Below, in pieces: positions 1-11,147 of a stretch of 64,000 nt of DNA. The notes under the pieces were generated by a model, which was not told where the DNA came from, made no database searches, and saw only the letters and a program-made list of their open reading frames with translations. Source of the DNA: Limnothrix sp. FACHB-406 (lineage in GTDB: Bacteria; Cyanobacteriota; Cyanobacteriia; CACIAM-69d); contig NZ_JACJSP010000004.1 of NCBI RefSeq assembly GCF_014698235.1, forward strand, positions 62,001 through 126,000. The letters are read 5' to 3'. Within the stretch, counting starts at the first letter, position 1; every line of letters begins with the position of its first letter. The position numbers and the translations under genes were made by a program.

Positions 1-1266
1 CTGACCCTAATTAATGACATTTTGGATCTGTCCAAAATTGAAGCCCGCAAACTAGAACTGGCCCCAACGGCAGTGCACTTACCCTCCTTGATCCAAAGCG
101 TGGTGGAAATGTGCAAGATTCGGGCTGAGCAAAAAGGCATTGAGTTTGTCTATCAACCCAGTTCTCGGTTGCCCGATGGCGTTGCCACTGATGAAAAGCG
201 GTTGCGCCAGGTGCTGATTAATTTGTTAGGCAACGCCATTAAGTTTACGGATCACGGAACAGTAACACTGCGGGTTGATGTGTTGCATTGCTCCGAGACC
301 CAGGCATCCTTAATCGTTCAGGTTATTGATACGGGGGTGGGGATTGCTGAAGCAGACTGCACCAAACTATTTCAGGCTTTTGAGCAGGTAGGCGATCGCC
401 ACAAGCAATCTGAGGGCACCGGTCTGGGTTTGGCGATTAGTCAGCGGATTGTGCAGTTGATGGGAGGGCAGATCCAAGTCAAGAGTCAATTTGGTGTGGG
501 CAGTGAGTTTTTCTTTACGCTCGACCTACGATTAGTAGAAGACTGGGCTAAGCAGCAAGGGGGACTAGAGGGGAGCGATCGCATTGTGGGCTATGCCGGC
601 GATCGGCGAACGATCCTGATTGTGGACGATCGCTGGGAGAACCGGGCGGTCTTGCTGAACCTCTTAGAACCACTAGGCTTTAGGGTGATCGAAGCCCAAA
701 ACGGACGGGAGGGATTGTCCTGCCTCCAATCTGAACAGCCCGATCTCGTGGTGACCGATCTATCAATGCCTGTGATGGATGGGTTTGAGTTCTTAAAACA
801 GATCCGAACCAGCAACCAGTTTCACCAGACTAAAGTGATTGTCTCCTCGGCCTCAGTCGCTCAGTTGGATCAAGACATGGCACTCAAGAGTGGGGGTGAC
901 GACTTCCTAGGCAAGCCTGTCGATGCCCAGGCATTGTTTGAGCTATTGTCTGCGCATTTGAATGTGGCGTGGATCTACGAACCCCCAACTGATGTTTCAG
1001 ATCAGGTGGAAGTTAGCACCACTGATTGGGTTGCGCCCCCCTACGAAACCCTATCAGCCTTGTTGGTCTTAGCTCGACAAGCTGACATCAAAACCCTACG
1101 TGAACAGTTGGAGCATTTAGTCCGTACCGATCAACGGTATACCTCCTTTACTGAACCGCTGCTTCAGCTTGCCCAGCAGTTTCAGGCTGAAGAAATTGAG
1201 GACTTGCTGCAACAATATTTAGCAGATTTAGAGAATGTTGATGGGGGAGTAGTTCATGTCAGATAG
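1..1266 (+). CDS. Hybrid histidine kinase, 5' end outside the window
   Basis: The reading frame is open from base 1, so the true start lies upstream; the first in-frame TTG at 22 is not taken as a start. The visible part begins at the end of a HisKA domain (INDILDLSKIEA), so the phosphorylated His is off the window. A HATPase_c domain follows, with N box LINLLGNAIKFT, G1 DTGVGI and G2 GTGLGL. Next is a receiver domain with acidic pair VDD, phospho-acceptor Asp in VVTDLSMP and Lys in GKPVD, then a helical tail of about 100 residues. Its stop overlaps the next kinase by 11 nt, so the two are probably co-translated and may act in one phosphorelay. The input signal cannot be read here. Confidence 0.9.
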   Translation: MTLINDILDLSKIEARKLELAPTAVHLPSLIQSVVEMCKIRAEQKGIEFVYQPSSRLPDGVATDEKRLRQVLINLLGNAIKFTDHGTVTLRVDVLHCSETQASLIVQVIDTGVGIAEADCTKLFQAFEQVGDRHKQSEGTGLGLAISQRIVQLMGGQIQVKSQFGVGSEFFFTLDLRLVEDWAKQQGGLEGSDRIVGYAGDRRTILIVDDRWENRAVLLNLLEPLGFRVIEAQNGREGLSCLQSEQPDLVVTDLSMPVMDGFEFLKQIRTSNQFHQTKVIVSSASVAQLDQDMALKSGGDDFLGKPVDAQALFELLSAHLNVAWIYEPPTDVSDQVEVSTTDWVAPPYETLSALLVLARQADIKTLREQLEHLVRTDQRYTSFTEPLLQLAQQFQAEEIEDLLQQYLADLENVDGGVVHVR

Positions 1267-2542
1267 TATCAAAATTCTCGTGGTGGATGATACGCCCGCC
1301 AATCTAGAAGTGGTTACTGAAACCCTGTCCTTGGCAGGATATGCCACCTCCACAGCTATCAGTGGTGAGCGCGCCCTCAAGCGACTGCAAACCTACATCC
1401 CCGACTTAATTTTGCTAGATGTGCAAATGCCGGGGATGGATGGATTTGAAACCTGTCAGCAGTTGAAGGCGAATCCGGTGACTGCTCATATCCCCGTGAT
1501 TTTCATGACTGCTCTAACGGATATAGATAGCAAAGTCAAAGGGTTTTCGCTGGGGGCTGTCGATTACATCACCAAACCGTTTCAAGAAGCAGAGCTGTTG
1601 GCACGGGTGAATACCCATCTGCAACTCAGTTCTTTAACCAAACAGCTTGAACGTCGGGTTGAAGAGCGAACTGCTGAGTTGCAATTAACCCTAGACCAAC
1701 TGTCGCGATCGCAATTGCAACTCATCCAGGCTGAAAAAATGGCTGCCTTGGGTAATCTGGTGGCTGGAGTTGCCCATGAAATCAACAATCCGATTGGGTT
1801 CCTCAGTGGCAGCATCCGCCATACCAAGGACTATGCAGAAGCCTTGCTGGAGCATCTGAGTCTATACCAGCAACAGTATCCCCAGGCTGTTCCGCTGATT
1901 CAAGAGCATGCCGATGATATTGATTTGGAATTCTTGAGCGAGGATTTTCCAAAAGTACTGGCCTCGATGAAGAAGGCTACGGAGTGGATTACATCCATCA
2001 GTAACAACCTCAGAACATTTTCTCGGGCTGATGTAGCATCCAAAGTCAGAGCCGACCTACATGAAGGTCTTGACAGTACCTTAATGATTTTGAAATATCG
2101 CCTGAAAGCCAACGAATTTCGACCTGCGATCGAGGTCATTAAAGACTATGGGGATATTCCAGTAATTAATTGTTGCCCGGGACAACTGAATCAGGTGTTT
2201 ATGAATATTTTGGCGAATGCGATCGATATGTTTGATGACATGGCTCAAGGACAGTCTTTCGATCAACTAACAGCTCACCCCCAAGAGATTACGATTCGGA
2301 CAACTGCCGATGCAAACCAAGTACAGATTCAGATTTCTGATAATGGTAAAGGTATGACAGAAGAGGTAAGGGAGCGAATTTTTGACCATTTATTTACGAC
2401 GAAAGACGTCGATAAAGGGACGGGATTGGGTCTGACGATCGCCCGTCAAATTGTGATCGACAAACATAGCGGCAGCCTAGAGGTGCAGTCTACCCCAGGC
2501 GAAGGCACTGAGTTCTGTATTCGACTGCCGATCGCGGACTGA
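1256..2542 (+). CDS. Response regulator-histidine kinase hybrid (REC-HisKA-HATPase)
   Basis: A 428-residue soluble kinase with an N-terminal receiver domain (acidic pair D11/D12, phospho-acceptor D55 in LLDVQMPGMDG, K107 in TKPF). A coiled-coil linker runs about 120-160. The HisKA H box has H174 (VAGVAHEINNPIGF), and the HATPase_c domain has N box NQVFMNILANAIDMF, G1 DNGKGM and G2 GTGLGL. No membrane segment is seen. REC-first kinases of this kind are common in cyanobacteria and usually take phosphate from another kinase. The 11-nt overlap with the upstream hybrid kinase suggests that kinase as partner; this is inference. The start ATG lies inside the upstream gene. Confidence 0.92.
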   Translation: MSDSIKILVVDDTPANLEVVTETLSLAGYATSTAISGERALKRLQTYIPDLILLDVQMPGMDGFETCQQLKANPVTAHIPVIFMTALTDIDSKVKGFSLGAVDYITKPFQEAELLARVNTHLQLSSLTKQLERRVEERTAELQLTLDQLSRSQLQLIQAEKMAALGNLVAGVAHEINNPIGFLSGSIRHTKDYAEALLEHLSLYQQQYPQAVPLIQEHADDIDLEFLSEDFPKVLASMKKATEWITSISNNLRTFSRADVASKVRADLHEGLDSTLMILKYRLKANEFRPAIEVIKDYGDIPVINCCPGQLNQVFMNILANAIDMFDDMAQGQSFDQLTAHPQEITIRTTADANQVQIQISDNGKGMTEEVRERIFDHLFTTKDVDKGTGLGLTIARQIVIDKHSGSLEVQSTPGEGTEFCIRLPIAD

Positions 2543-2901
2543 GCAGACAATTCTGCATAATTTGCATAAACAGTTGCGGATAGACTCAATGCGGCAAGGC
2601 AGTACAATAAATAGTTGTATCGGCGGCATAAAGATTGTTGCAGAAGATGCTAAAGTTAGCCGCCACTGCGAAACGCAATCATTCAATCTATAATCACCCT
2701 TTCCATCTTTCTATCAGTGCGATACTTCTAAGAAAAAAGCACAACAGCTAGCTGAATTCTTTGGGTTGCCCTACACAGTCTCTCTCTAATTCTTATCTGA
2801 ATCATAGGAAGCAAGGGGTTTAGTCCTCTTATTTCTACAATCTAAATCATGGCTTTTGAATAGAGATGGCAGTTGTTTATTGTCAGCGATCGCGTGTGAA
2901 A
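2543..2901. other. Intergenic region between convergent genes
   Basis: About 360 bases between the kinase operon and the nuclease-like gene on the other strand. It is AT-richer than its surroundings. I see no convincing ORF, RNA gene or strong terminator hairpin. Confidence 0.5.
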
Positions 2902-3585
2902 TCAAACAGCTTGACTGACGATCACCCCAAGTTTTTTCATCACTTGCAAAACCGTTGCCAAATCATCCGCGCGATCGAGAATTAATTCTGGTGATTTGTC
3001 GTACTGCCAACTGTAGAGAGGCGTATCGGCATCATCAGGAAATGTCAGCACCTTGGCTAGTTTTAAGAATACAAAACTACTGCCATTGGTGACTAAGCCA
3101 AACCGCGCTTGCCGATCGGGAGCTGCTGCCAACATATAACCCAGCACCTGCGGAATCCCTACCTTGACCGAAAATTCAGCCCGCTTAGATTCGATCGCCA
3201 ACACCCACAAACGACCCATCAACACCAAAATATCCACCCGGCCGCGCAGCTTTTCGCCCCCCATTGGGTTAGCCTCCACGGGGCGATCAACAACAATTTC
3301 TACTGAAGTTTCCGTATCCACATAGAACGGCGGCAAAAAGAAACCGGCAAGATCCAACAGCGGAGCCACCACCGCCAACTTGACCGTATTTTCGAGCACC
3401 GATCGCCGCTCCAAGTTGGCATAGCTGGCTTGAATGCGTTGCAGCCGATCGCGATCAATCGCCTCCAACTCCGGCAACGGATCGCGCCACTCCCGAAAGA
3501 AATCAGGATCATCACTGCGCTGGAGACCAAACCGCTGTTCGAGATCCTGGAGCGTCAGTTGTTCGATCGCCACCGTTGTTGCCAT
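2902..3585 (-). CDS. Type I restriction enzyme R-subunit N-terminal-like nuclease domain protein
   Basis: A 227-residue stand-alone protein resembling the N-terminal nuclease domain of HsdR (PD-(D/E)XK fold). The middle carries GRVDILVL followed by a strand ending in AIESKRAE, which fits the D...ExK catalytic pattern. There is no helicase part and no hsdM or hsdS nearby, so it is not a working type I system. Such lone genes are common in cyanobacteria and their role is unknown. A TTG at 3603 would extend the frame by six codons. I chose the ATG at 3585 because a GAGG ribosome site lies just before it, inside that extension. Confidence 0.75.
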   Translation of the reverse strand: MATTVAIEQLTLQDLEQRFGLQRSDDPDFFREWRDPLPELEAIDRDRLQRIQASYANLERRSVLENTVKLAVVAPLLDLAGFFLPPFYVDTETSVEIVVDRPVEANPMGGEKLRGRVDILVLMGRLWVLAIESKRAEFSVKVGIPQVLGYMLAAAPDRQARFGLVTNGSSFVFLKLAKVLTFPDDADTPLYSWQYDKSPELILDRADDLATVLQVMKKLGVIVSQAV

Positions 3586-3778
3586 CTGTGCCTCAATCCT
3601 CAACCATTACCGCGCCTTGGCCCCGATCCTAATCGCTCCCCACGGGTCAGAGGGTTACGAAATTGATACACTGGTGCAGTTGCCCCGCAACAGGCTTGCG
3701 ATCGCCCCTCAGCCGGATGCGATCCGGTCGATCGCCCTGGCCGCTTGCCCCTCAACCGCCCTTCAACGATTCAAGTAA

Positions 3779-5083
<1,305 letters not shown>

Positions 5084-5118
5084 TCGCCCCAGTCTGAACC
5101 CTCATTCCTAGTGCGGGG

Positions 5119-5138
5119 CAAGGGGCTTAAGCCCCTTG
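5119..5138. repeat. Palindromic repeat CAAGGGGCTT/AAGCCCCTTG, copy 1
   Basis: A perfect 20-bp palindrome 36 bases after the ahcY stop. A close relative occurs at 45988-46009. It could form a hairpin at the end of the ahcY transcript but has no T-run, so it is better described as a dispersed palindromic repeat. Confidence 0.7.
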
Positions 5139-5222
5139 TCTTGCCCTCAAGGGCTTGATGTTTGATTGCGCGATCGCACACCCAACTCATCGATTTTGTT
5201 CACCGCGTTATTCTTGCTTTCT

Positions 5223-5846
5223 ATGAAAGAGTGGATTGTTGAAATTATTGGTTCCCTGGGCTATTTCGGCATTGGGTTCCTGATGTTTTTGGAAAACCTA
5301 TTTCCGCCGATTCCTTCCGAATTGATCATGCCCTTGGCGGGGTTTACGGCTTCGCAGCCCAATAACAACCTAGAACTGATTCCGGCGATCGCAGCGGGTG
5401 TAATCGGCACGGTTTTGGGAGCCTATCCCTGGTACTACATTGGCAAACTGGTCAATGAAGAGCGCCTAGAACGTTGGGCAGATAAATACTTCAAATGGAT
5501 CGGGATTTCCGGCGAGGATGTGGGGAAATCCAAAACCTGGTTCCAAAAGCATGGCGCTAAAGCTGTGTTCTTGGGTCGGATGGTTCCGGGAATTCGGACA
5601 CTGATTTCACTCCCGGCGGGCATTGAAGAAATGCCGCTCGTTCCCTTCACGATCTACACCACCCTTGGCACGATCATTTGGACAACGGCTCTCACCACCT
5701 TGGGCTACAAACTTGGCTCCAACTATGAGCTGGTTGATGAATATCTCAGCCCGGTTTCTAAGATCGTGTTGGGGATTTTGGTGTTGTGCTTTGCGGCTTG
5801 GTTGCTCAAGAAAAACCTGGATTTACGCAACAAGGGTAACGGTTAA
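5223..5846 (+). CDS. DedA family membrane protein
   Basis: A 207-residue integral membrane protein of the DedA/SNARE-associated (VTT) family. Typical features are ENLFPPIPSELIMPLAG near the N-terminus, then KHGAKAVFLGRMVPGIRTLISLPAG in the middle, which carries the conserved Gly/Arg of the family. Four to five hydrophobic segments are seen, the last near the C-terminus (KIVLGILVLCFAAWLL). DedA proteins act in membrane homeostasis and lipid translocation; the substrate cannot be told from sequence. The ATG at 5223 is used; an in-frame TTG at 5166 would add 19 residues without family support. Confidence 0.9.
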   Translation: MKEWIVEIIGSLGYFGIGFLMFLENLFPPIPSELIMPLAGFTASQPNNNLELIPAIAAGVIGTVLGAYPWYYIGKLVNEERLERWADKYFKWIGISGEDVGKSKTWFQKHGAKAVFLGRMVPGIRTLISLPAGIEEMPLVPFTIYTTLGTIIWTTALTTLGYKLGSNYELVDEYLSPVSKIVLGILVLCFAAWLLKKNLDLRNKGNG

Positions 5847-5985
5847 AAAGTGGGTAACTGGTGGAGGGTGTAAGGCGTTACGCTCCTACGAAATGACTGC
5901 CAAAATAATAGTCACGTGAATCGGGGTGGGCTGGGCCTGCCCCGATTTGTTTGGGATGAATTGAGCTGGTTAGAGATCAACAACC

Positions 5986-6408
5986 ATGACAGAAGTGGCG
6001 GCGATCGCCCTGGATATTGGGCGCAAACGAATTGGGGTGGCGGGGTGCGATCGCCTTGGGTTACTGGCCAGCCCGATCGCCACGATCGAGCGGCAATCTT
6101 TTGAGCAAGATGTGGCAGCGTTGCGGGCGATCGCCCAAGAACGCCAGGCTACATTGTTGGTGGCCGGGTTGCCCTTGACGATGGATGGGGAAGACAGCGC
6201 CCAAACCCGCCACGCCCGCAAGTGGGCCAAGCGCTACGCCACGGCGATCGGGCTGCCGTTTGTGTTGGTGGATGAGCGGCTGAGTTCGGTGGAAGCCGAG
6301 GAACTGTTGCGATCGCGCGGCCTCCAACCCTCGCGAGACAAGGGCAGCATCGATCGCTATGCGGCGGCGGCGATTTTGCAACGCTGGCTGGATGAGCAGC
6401 GGATTTGA
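5986..6408 (+). CDS. ruvX: Putative pre-16S rRNA nuclease / Holliday junction resolvase-like YqgF
   Basis: A 140-residue RNase H-fold protein. It has the opening Asp motif ALDIGRKRIGVAGCD, the middle LVAGLPLTMDGE, the DERLSSVEAEELL segment and a late acidic DRYAAAAIL segment. The family matures the 5' end of 16S rRNA in E. coli and was earlier proposed to be a resolvase. Full length. The gene lies 140 bases after the DedA gene in the same direction. Confidence 0.92.
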   Translation: MTEVAAIALDIGRKRIGVAGCDRLGLLASPIATIERQSFEQDVAALRAIAQERQATLLVAGLPLTMDGEDSAQTRHARKWAKRYATAIGLPFVLVDERLSSVEAEELLRSRGLQPSRDKGSIDRYAAAAILQRWLDEQRI

Positions 6409-6476
6409 ATTTAGTCAGAACCAGTCGCTATCCTGGGAAGAGATAGCCCACTGCATTGGTTTTGGAGGATCGGTAA

Positions 6477-7073
6477 ATGACCGCTAGCCTAAGCGCTCCG
6501 GTTGCTGCTGAGTCAGCCCCAGAGGCGATCGACCTAAACCAGTTTTTGGCCCTGCCCGATACCCAGCCGGCCAGTGAATTCATTAACGGCAAAATCATTC
6601 AAAAACCAATGCCGCAAATTGAGCATAGTGCACTGCAAATGGACTTGGGCGCGGCCATCAATGCGGCTTTGAAAACTCGTAAAGTTGCCCGTGCCTTTTC
6701 TGAGTTGCGATGTACCTTTGGCGATCGAGCGATTGTGCCAGACTTGGTGGTTTTGACTTGGGATCGAATCCCGCGTGACATTAATAATCGATTAGTCTCG
6801 CGCCCAATTACCGAAGCTCCAGACTGGGCGATCGAAATCTTATCGCCCAAGCAAGAAAGCCTGGGTATCATTGACAAGCTATTGCACTGTGCTCAGCATG
6901 GAACGCAAATGGGCTGGCTGATTGACCCCGATCAAAATGGTGTTTTAACAATTAATCATGATTGCCAAATTTCAGTTTTTCGGGATGCAAACGATCGCTT
7001 GCCTGTGCCTGAGTTCGCGGCTGAATTTCAACTCACGCTGGTTCAGCTCTTTGATTGGCTAGCAGTTGATTAA
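6477..7073 (+). CDS. Uma2 family (DUF820) putative endonuclease, copy 1
   Basis: A 198-residue protein of the Uma2/DUF820 family, with a restriction-endonuclease-like fold. It shows EFINGKIIQKPMP, the PDLVVL strand, PDWAIEILSPKQES (the D...E core) and a GWLIDPDQNGV segment. The family is greatly expanded in cyanobacteria and its function is not settled. A GGAGG ribosome site precedes the ATG. Two more members lie at 48870-50211, but those carry flanking repeats that I do not see here. Confidence 0.9.
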   Translation: MTASLSAPVAAESAPEAIDLNQFLALPDTQPASEFINGKIIQKPMPQIEHSALQMDLGAAINAALKTRKVARAFSELRCTFGDRAIVPDLVVLTWDRIPRDINNRLVSRPITEAPDWAIEILSPKQESLGIIDKLLHCAQHGTQMGWLIDPDQNGVLTINHDCQISVFRDANDRLPVPEFAAEFQLTLVQLFDWLAVD

Positions 7074-7094
7074 TCGCTTTAATCATTTTGATCA

Positions 7095-7664
7095 TTAGGT
7101 TCTGGGTGATGATGAGTTCGGTTGTCCTTGGTAATGGAAATACCAGGCCTTGGAACTGCGAATCGCCAACCACAAAAGCATCAGGGCGATCGTGCCCCCT
7201 TGGGTGGGCGCATCAAAGGCAAATAGCACCAGAAAAATGCAGAGGGCATCTTGGGTGAAAATTGCCCAAAGGGGCAGCCCTCCTAATCGAAAAAACCAGC
7301 CCACCTGCACCAGTTGCAAAACCAGGGCCAACAGGCCTCCCACAATTCCCAACAGCACGGTGATTTGATCCGTCCGATCGGCTGCTTGGGCGATCGCCAT
7401 TCCCATCACGGCCCCAGCCAAGGGACTAAATACCAATTGCACCAACTGCAAAATTCTTTGCCCCAGCAGTTTTTTGGAAGCAAACAGCTCAAACAGAGAC
7501 CAACTGACCAGCACCCCAAGCACCCATTGCGGCGACAGTTGCGACAGCAGCGGCACTCGTGACCAGAGACGATCGCCCTGCAAGAGGCCAATCAACAACA
7601 GCGGCAGGGCAATGCGCATCCCTCCCGCCGCCGAAGCTGCCAGCACCGCTAGGAGTTCAACCAT
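7095..7664 (-). CDS. DUF4126-like membrane protein
   Basis: A 189-residue hydrophobic protein with about five membrane segments. The N-terminus LAVLAASAAGGMRIALPLLLIGL fits DUF4126 proteins. Function unknown. It lies downstream of clpB on the same strand with a gap of about 260 bases, so co-transcription is possible but unproven. An in-frame GTG at 7811 would add 49 polar residues with no family look; I use the ATG at 7664, directly before the first hydrophobic stretch. Confidence 0.7.
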   Translation of the reverse strand: MVELLAVLAASAAGGMRIALPLLLIGLLQGDRLWSRVPLLSQLSPQWVLGVLVSWSLFELFASKKLLGQRILQLVQLVFSPLAGAVMGMAIAQAADRTDQITVLLGIVGGLLALVLQLVQVGWFFRLGGLPLWAIFTQDALCIFLVLFAFDAPTQGGTIALMLLWLAIRSSKAWYFHYQGQPNSSSPRT

Positions 7665-7925
7665 GACAATGGGCGCATCCCATAGAAACCTGAACTCGTC
7701 TGTAATTGCACCATCGATGCCCCTTTTTGAGTCAATGCCCCTTGTTGAACTGTTTCTTCCAGGATCGGTTGTTGAGATCCGCAAAGGATGGGGGTCGATC
7801 GCTCCAATCACAAACTCGGGACGATCGACCCATGCGACTCGGAAATTTCCCAGTGGCCTTGAACTTTAGGCGATTTTGGTTCACTCAGCACGATCGAGAG
7901 CCATGGGCGATCGCCGTTGCCTAAC

Positions 7926-10544
7926 CTAGAGTGCCACCAAGTCCGCCGTCAGCCGCTTAAAAGCCAGTCGCTCGTTTTCAATATCAACCCAAATCGTGTC
8001 ACCCTCGGTAAACTCACCCCGCAAAATGCACTTAGCAATTTGGGTTTCCAATTCCCGTTGCACGGCGCGTTTTAAGGGGCGCGCGCCGTAGGTGGGATCG
8101 TAGCCAACCTCTGCCAAGAAGTCGATCGCCGCTTCTGACAGTTTCAGGGCCATTTTCTTCTCCGCTAAACGGGCTTCCAACCGCTGGGCTTGAATTTGGA
8201 TAATTTGGCGCAATTCCGATTTTTCGAGACCGTGGAAAATGATGATGTCATCAATTCGGTTCAAGAATTCTGGGCGGAATTGCTCGCGCATGGCCGCCAT
8301 CACCCGCGTTCGCATTTCTTCGTAGCGACTGTTATCGGCCGCCAATTCCAAAATGTATTGGGAGCCAATGTTACTGGTCAAAATGATGATGCTGTTTTTG
8401 AAATCAACGGTGCGCCCTTGGGAATCGGTCACTCGACCATCATCCAAAATTTGCAGCATGATGTTGAACACATCCGGGTGCGCTTTTTCAATTTCATCAA
8501 ACAGAATCACGGAATAAGGACGACGACGAATGGCTTCTGTGAGTTGTCCGCCTTCTTCATAGCCCACATAACCGGGGGGCGCGCCGACCAAGCGCGAAAC
8601 CGCATGTTTCTCCATGTATTCCGACATATCAATTCGCACCATTGCTTCTTCGGTGTCGAATAGATAAGCCGCCAAAGATTTAGCGAGTTCAGTTTTGCCC
8701 ACACCCGTGGGGCCCAGGAAGATAAAGCTGGCGATCGGGCGGTTAGGGTCGGCCAGCCCCGCCCGCGATCGCTGAATAGCATCGGCCACCGCCGTGACGG
8801 CCTCATCTTGGCCAATCACTCGTTGGTGTAGCTCGTCTTCCAAATGCAGCAGTTTTTCCATTTCGGAAGCAATCAGTTTGCTGACCGGAATGCCAGTCCA
8901 CTTGGCAATAATTTCAGCAATATCAGATTCACTGACTTCTTCTCGCAGCAGAATTTGACCGCTCGATTGCTGAGTCGAAATGGTCTGTTCGATGGTCTGC
9001 AATTGTTGATGCAGTTCATTCAGGGTTCCAAACTTTAATTCAGCGGCCCGGTTGAGATCATAGTCTCGCTCCGCTTGCTGAATTTCTAGTTCCACCCGAT
9101 CGATCTGTTCCTTGAGGGCTTTTCGTTGCTCCAACAGATCTTTTTCCTGTTGCCATTGGGCGTTCAGATGGCTTTGGGTTTCCTTCAGGTCTGCCAGTTC
9201 CCGATCGAGTCGTTCCAGTCGCTCCTTGGACGCTGAATCACTCTCTTTTTGCAAGGATAAGCGCTCCATTTCCAGTTGCAAAATCTTGCGATCAATTTCA
9301 TCTAGTTCCTCTGGCTTAGAGGTAACTTCCATTTTCAACTTGGCTGCGGCTTCATCCACCAGATCGATCGCCTTGTCCGGCAAAAATCGATCGCTAATGT
9401 AGCGATTAGAAAGGGTTGCCGCCGCCACCAAAGCACTATCGGAAATCTTGACGTTGTGGTGAGTTTCATAGCGGTCTTTCAATCCTCGCAGAATTGAAAT
9501 CGTATCCACCACCGAAGGCTGATCAATATAAACCTGTTGGAATCGCCGTTCCAATGCCGCGTCTTTTTCAATATATTTGCGGTACTCATCAAGGGTGGTG
9601 GCTCCAATACAGCGCAATTCACCTCGAGCCAACATCGGTTTTAGGAGGTTACCGGCATCCATGGCCCCCTGCGTTGCCCCTGCGCCCACAACGGTGTGAA
9701 TTTCATCGATGAAGAGAATGATATTCCCTTCAGAATCCGTCACTTCCTTGAGCACTGCTTTCAGACGTTCTTCAAATTCCCCGCGATATTTGGCCCCAGC
9801 AATCAGTGCGCCCATGTCAAGGGCAATCAGGGTGCGATTTTGCAAGGATTCTGGCACATCTCCTTTAACAATTCGCTGAGCCAATCCTTCAGCGATCGCG
9901 GTTTTGCCCACCCCTGGCTCGCCAATTAAAACAGGATTATTTTTGGTGCGACGCGACAAGATTTGGATGGTGCGGCGAATTTCATCATCCCGGCCAATGA
10001 CTGGATCGAGCTTCCCTTGGCGGGCATATTGGGTGAGGTCTCGGCCATATTTTTCAAGAGCTTCGTATTTCCCTTCTGGATCACGATCGGTCACGGTTTG
10101 ATTGCCTCTCACTTGTTTAATTGCTTCCCGCAGTTTGGCCTCATTTAGCCCAACTTCATCAAAAATCTTGCGACCACAACGATCGTCCTTGGCAAACCCC
10201 AACACGAGGTGTTCGATCGAAAGATATTCATCACCAAATTCCTTGCGAAAAGCCTCGGCCCGATCGAGCAACTTATCCAGGCTTTGTCCCAAATAAACGG
10301 AGCCAATATCACCGGAAATTTTGGGCTGTTTCTGCAAAAATTGATCCGCTAATTCTTGTAAGCGACTGGGCTGGGCTCCGGCCTTGCTAAAAATACTGGT
10401 GGCTAATCCCTCTTGTTCTAATAATGATTTGAGTAAATGTTCTGACTCTAGCTGTTGTTGGCGATTTTGCTTGGCAACTTCTGGCATTTGGGCAATCACT
10501 TCCCAAGCCTTGGTGGTGAACTTATTGGGATCAGTGGGTTGCAT
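7926..10544 (-). CDS. clpB: ATP-dependent chaperone ClpB (Hsp100 disaggregase)
   Basis: An 872-residue disaggregase that works with DnaK to resolubilise aggregated proteins. Domains in order: Clp N-terminal repeat domain (1-150), first AAA+ module with Walker [14 protein letters not shown] and Walker B ILFIDEIH, a coiled-coil middle domain (about 400-530) that separates ClpB from ClpC, second AAA+ module with Walker [14 protein letters not shown], and a C-terminal D2-small domain. Start: ATG at 10544 ([10 protein letters not shown]). The frame continues open upstream to 10736, but those 64 residues are low-complexity and unlike ClpB. I see no CIRCE operator upstream. Confidence 0.97.
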   Translation of the reverse strand: MQPTDPNKFTTKAWEVIAQMPEVAKQNRQQQLESEHLLKSLLEQEGLATSIFSKAGAQPSRLQELADQFLQKQPKISGDIGSVYLGQSLDKLLDRAEAFRKEFGDEYLSIEHLVLGFAKDDRCGRKIFDEVGLNEAKLREAIKQVRGNQTVTDRDPEGKYEALEKYGRDLTQYARQGKLDPVIGRDDEIRRTIQILSRRTKNNPVLIGEPGVGKTAIAEGLAQRIVKGDVPESLQNRTLIALDMGALIAGAKYRGEFEERLKAVLKEVTDSEGNIILFIDEIHTVVGAGATQGAMDAGNLLKPMLARGELRCIGATTLDEYRKYIEKDAALERRFQQVYIDQPSVVDTISILRGLKDRYETHHNVKISDSALVAAATLSNRYISDRFLPDKAIDLVDEAAAKLKMEVTSKPEELDEIDRKILQLEMERLSLQKESDSASKERLERLDRELADLKETQSHLNAQWQQEKDLLEQRKALKEQIDRVELEIQQAERDYDLNRAAELKFGTLNELHQQLQTIEQTISTQQSSGQILLREEVSESDIAEIIAKWTGIPVSKLIASEMEKLLHLEDELHQRVIGQDEAVTAVADAIQRSRAGLADPNRPIASFIFLGPTGVGKTELAKSLAAYLFDTEEAMVRIDMSEYMEKHAVSRLVGAPPGYVGYEEGGQLTEAIRRRPYSVILFDEIEKAHPDVFNIMLQILDDGRVTDSQGRTVDFKNSIIILTSNIGSQYILELAADNSRYEEMRTRVMAAMREQFRPEFLNRIDDIIIFHGLEKSELRQIIQIQAQRLEARLAEKKMALKLSEAAIDFLAEVGYDPTYGARPLKRAVQRELETQIAKCILRGEFTEGDTIWVDIENERLAFKRLTADLVAL

Positions 10545-11147
10545 GGGGTGTTTGGGGTGTGCAGGAATTACTCCGGTAGGGATCAGCCTCCGCTGCACAA
10601 CCGTAGCGTTATTGTAGGCAGGGAGGGCGATCGAGCGCGATCGGCTTTTACGACCCAAGGGGTGGGGGTTTGCCGTCTGGGGCAACCCTGGCAGGAACGC
10701 GATCGCGCCGAGCTGAGCCACTCCCGATCGGGTCATCGTTCAGGCTCGCCCTTTGTCCCCGGTGCTGCTGTTATCCGTTTCCGGCAACCTTGTCGCGATT
10801 TTGCCGTGATTTTGTCGTGATTTTGCTGCGGTGCAGGGGGATTCAGATGACTGGGGCGCGGCGCGATCGCCTCCTTTTCAGCCAAGACCAACTGAGTCAG
10901 GTCTAGCCGTTCCGGGGTCAGTTGCATGGGTCAGTTGCATGGGTCAGTTGCATCGGTTCGATGGTCAGCCCTTTGAGTCGAATCAGTGGACGCTGTGGGT
11001 TGCGGTCAGACCGGGCGATCGAAAAGCGGGGAGCTGCTTAGGATAGAAAACAAATCGCAACCCATCAGGAACGGTTGACCGAATCTGCCGCTCGTTAAAT
11101 CGGGTAAAGCTCAGGCGAAACTGACCATTAAAGGAAACTGAATATGA
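10545..11147. other. Intergenic region between divergent genes
   Basis: About 600 bases between the divergent clpB and the membrane protein at 11148. It should hold both promoters. It contains several HIP1-type sites and the 13-bp triple repeat at 10915-10953. I see no supported gene. Confidence 0.5.
10915..10953. repeat. Three perfect tandem copies of a 13-bp unit
   Basis: The unit GGGTCAGTTGCAT occurs three times without a mismatch at 10915-10927, 10928-10940 and 10941-10953, in the divergent region between clpB and the next gene. Confidence 0.95.

Noticed and set aside
2641-2700. B12-box-like GCCACTG
   Set aside because: A lone seven-base match without the rest of a cobalamin riboswitch.
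10545-10736. 64-residue N-terminal extension of ClpB
   Set aside because: The residues are low-complexity and unlike ClpB; the ATG at 10544 starts exactly where homology does.
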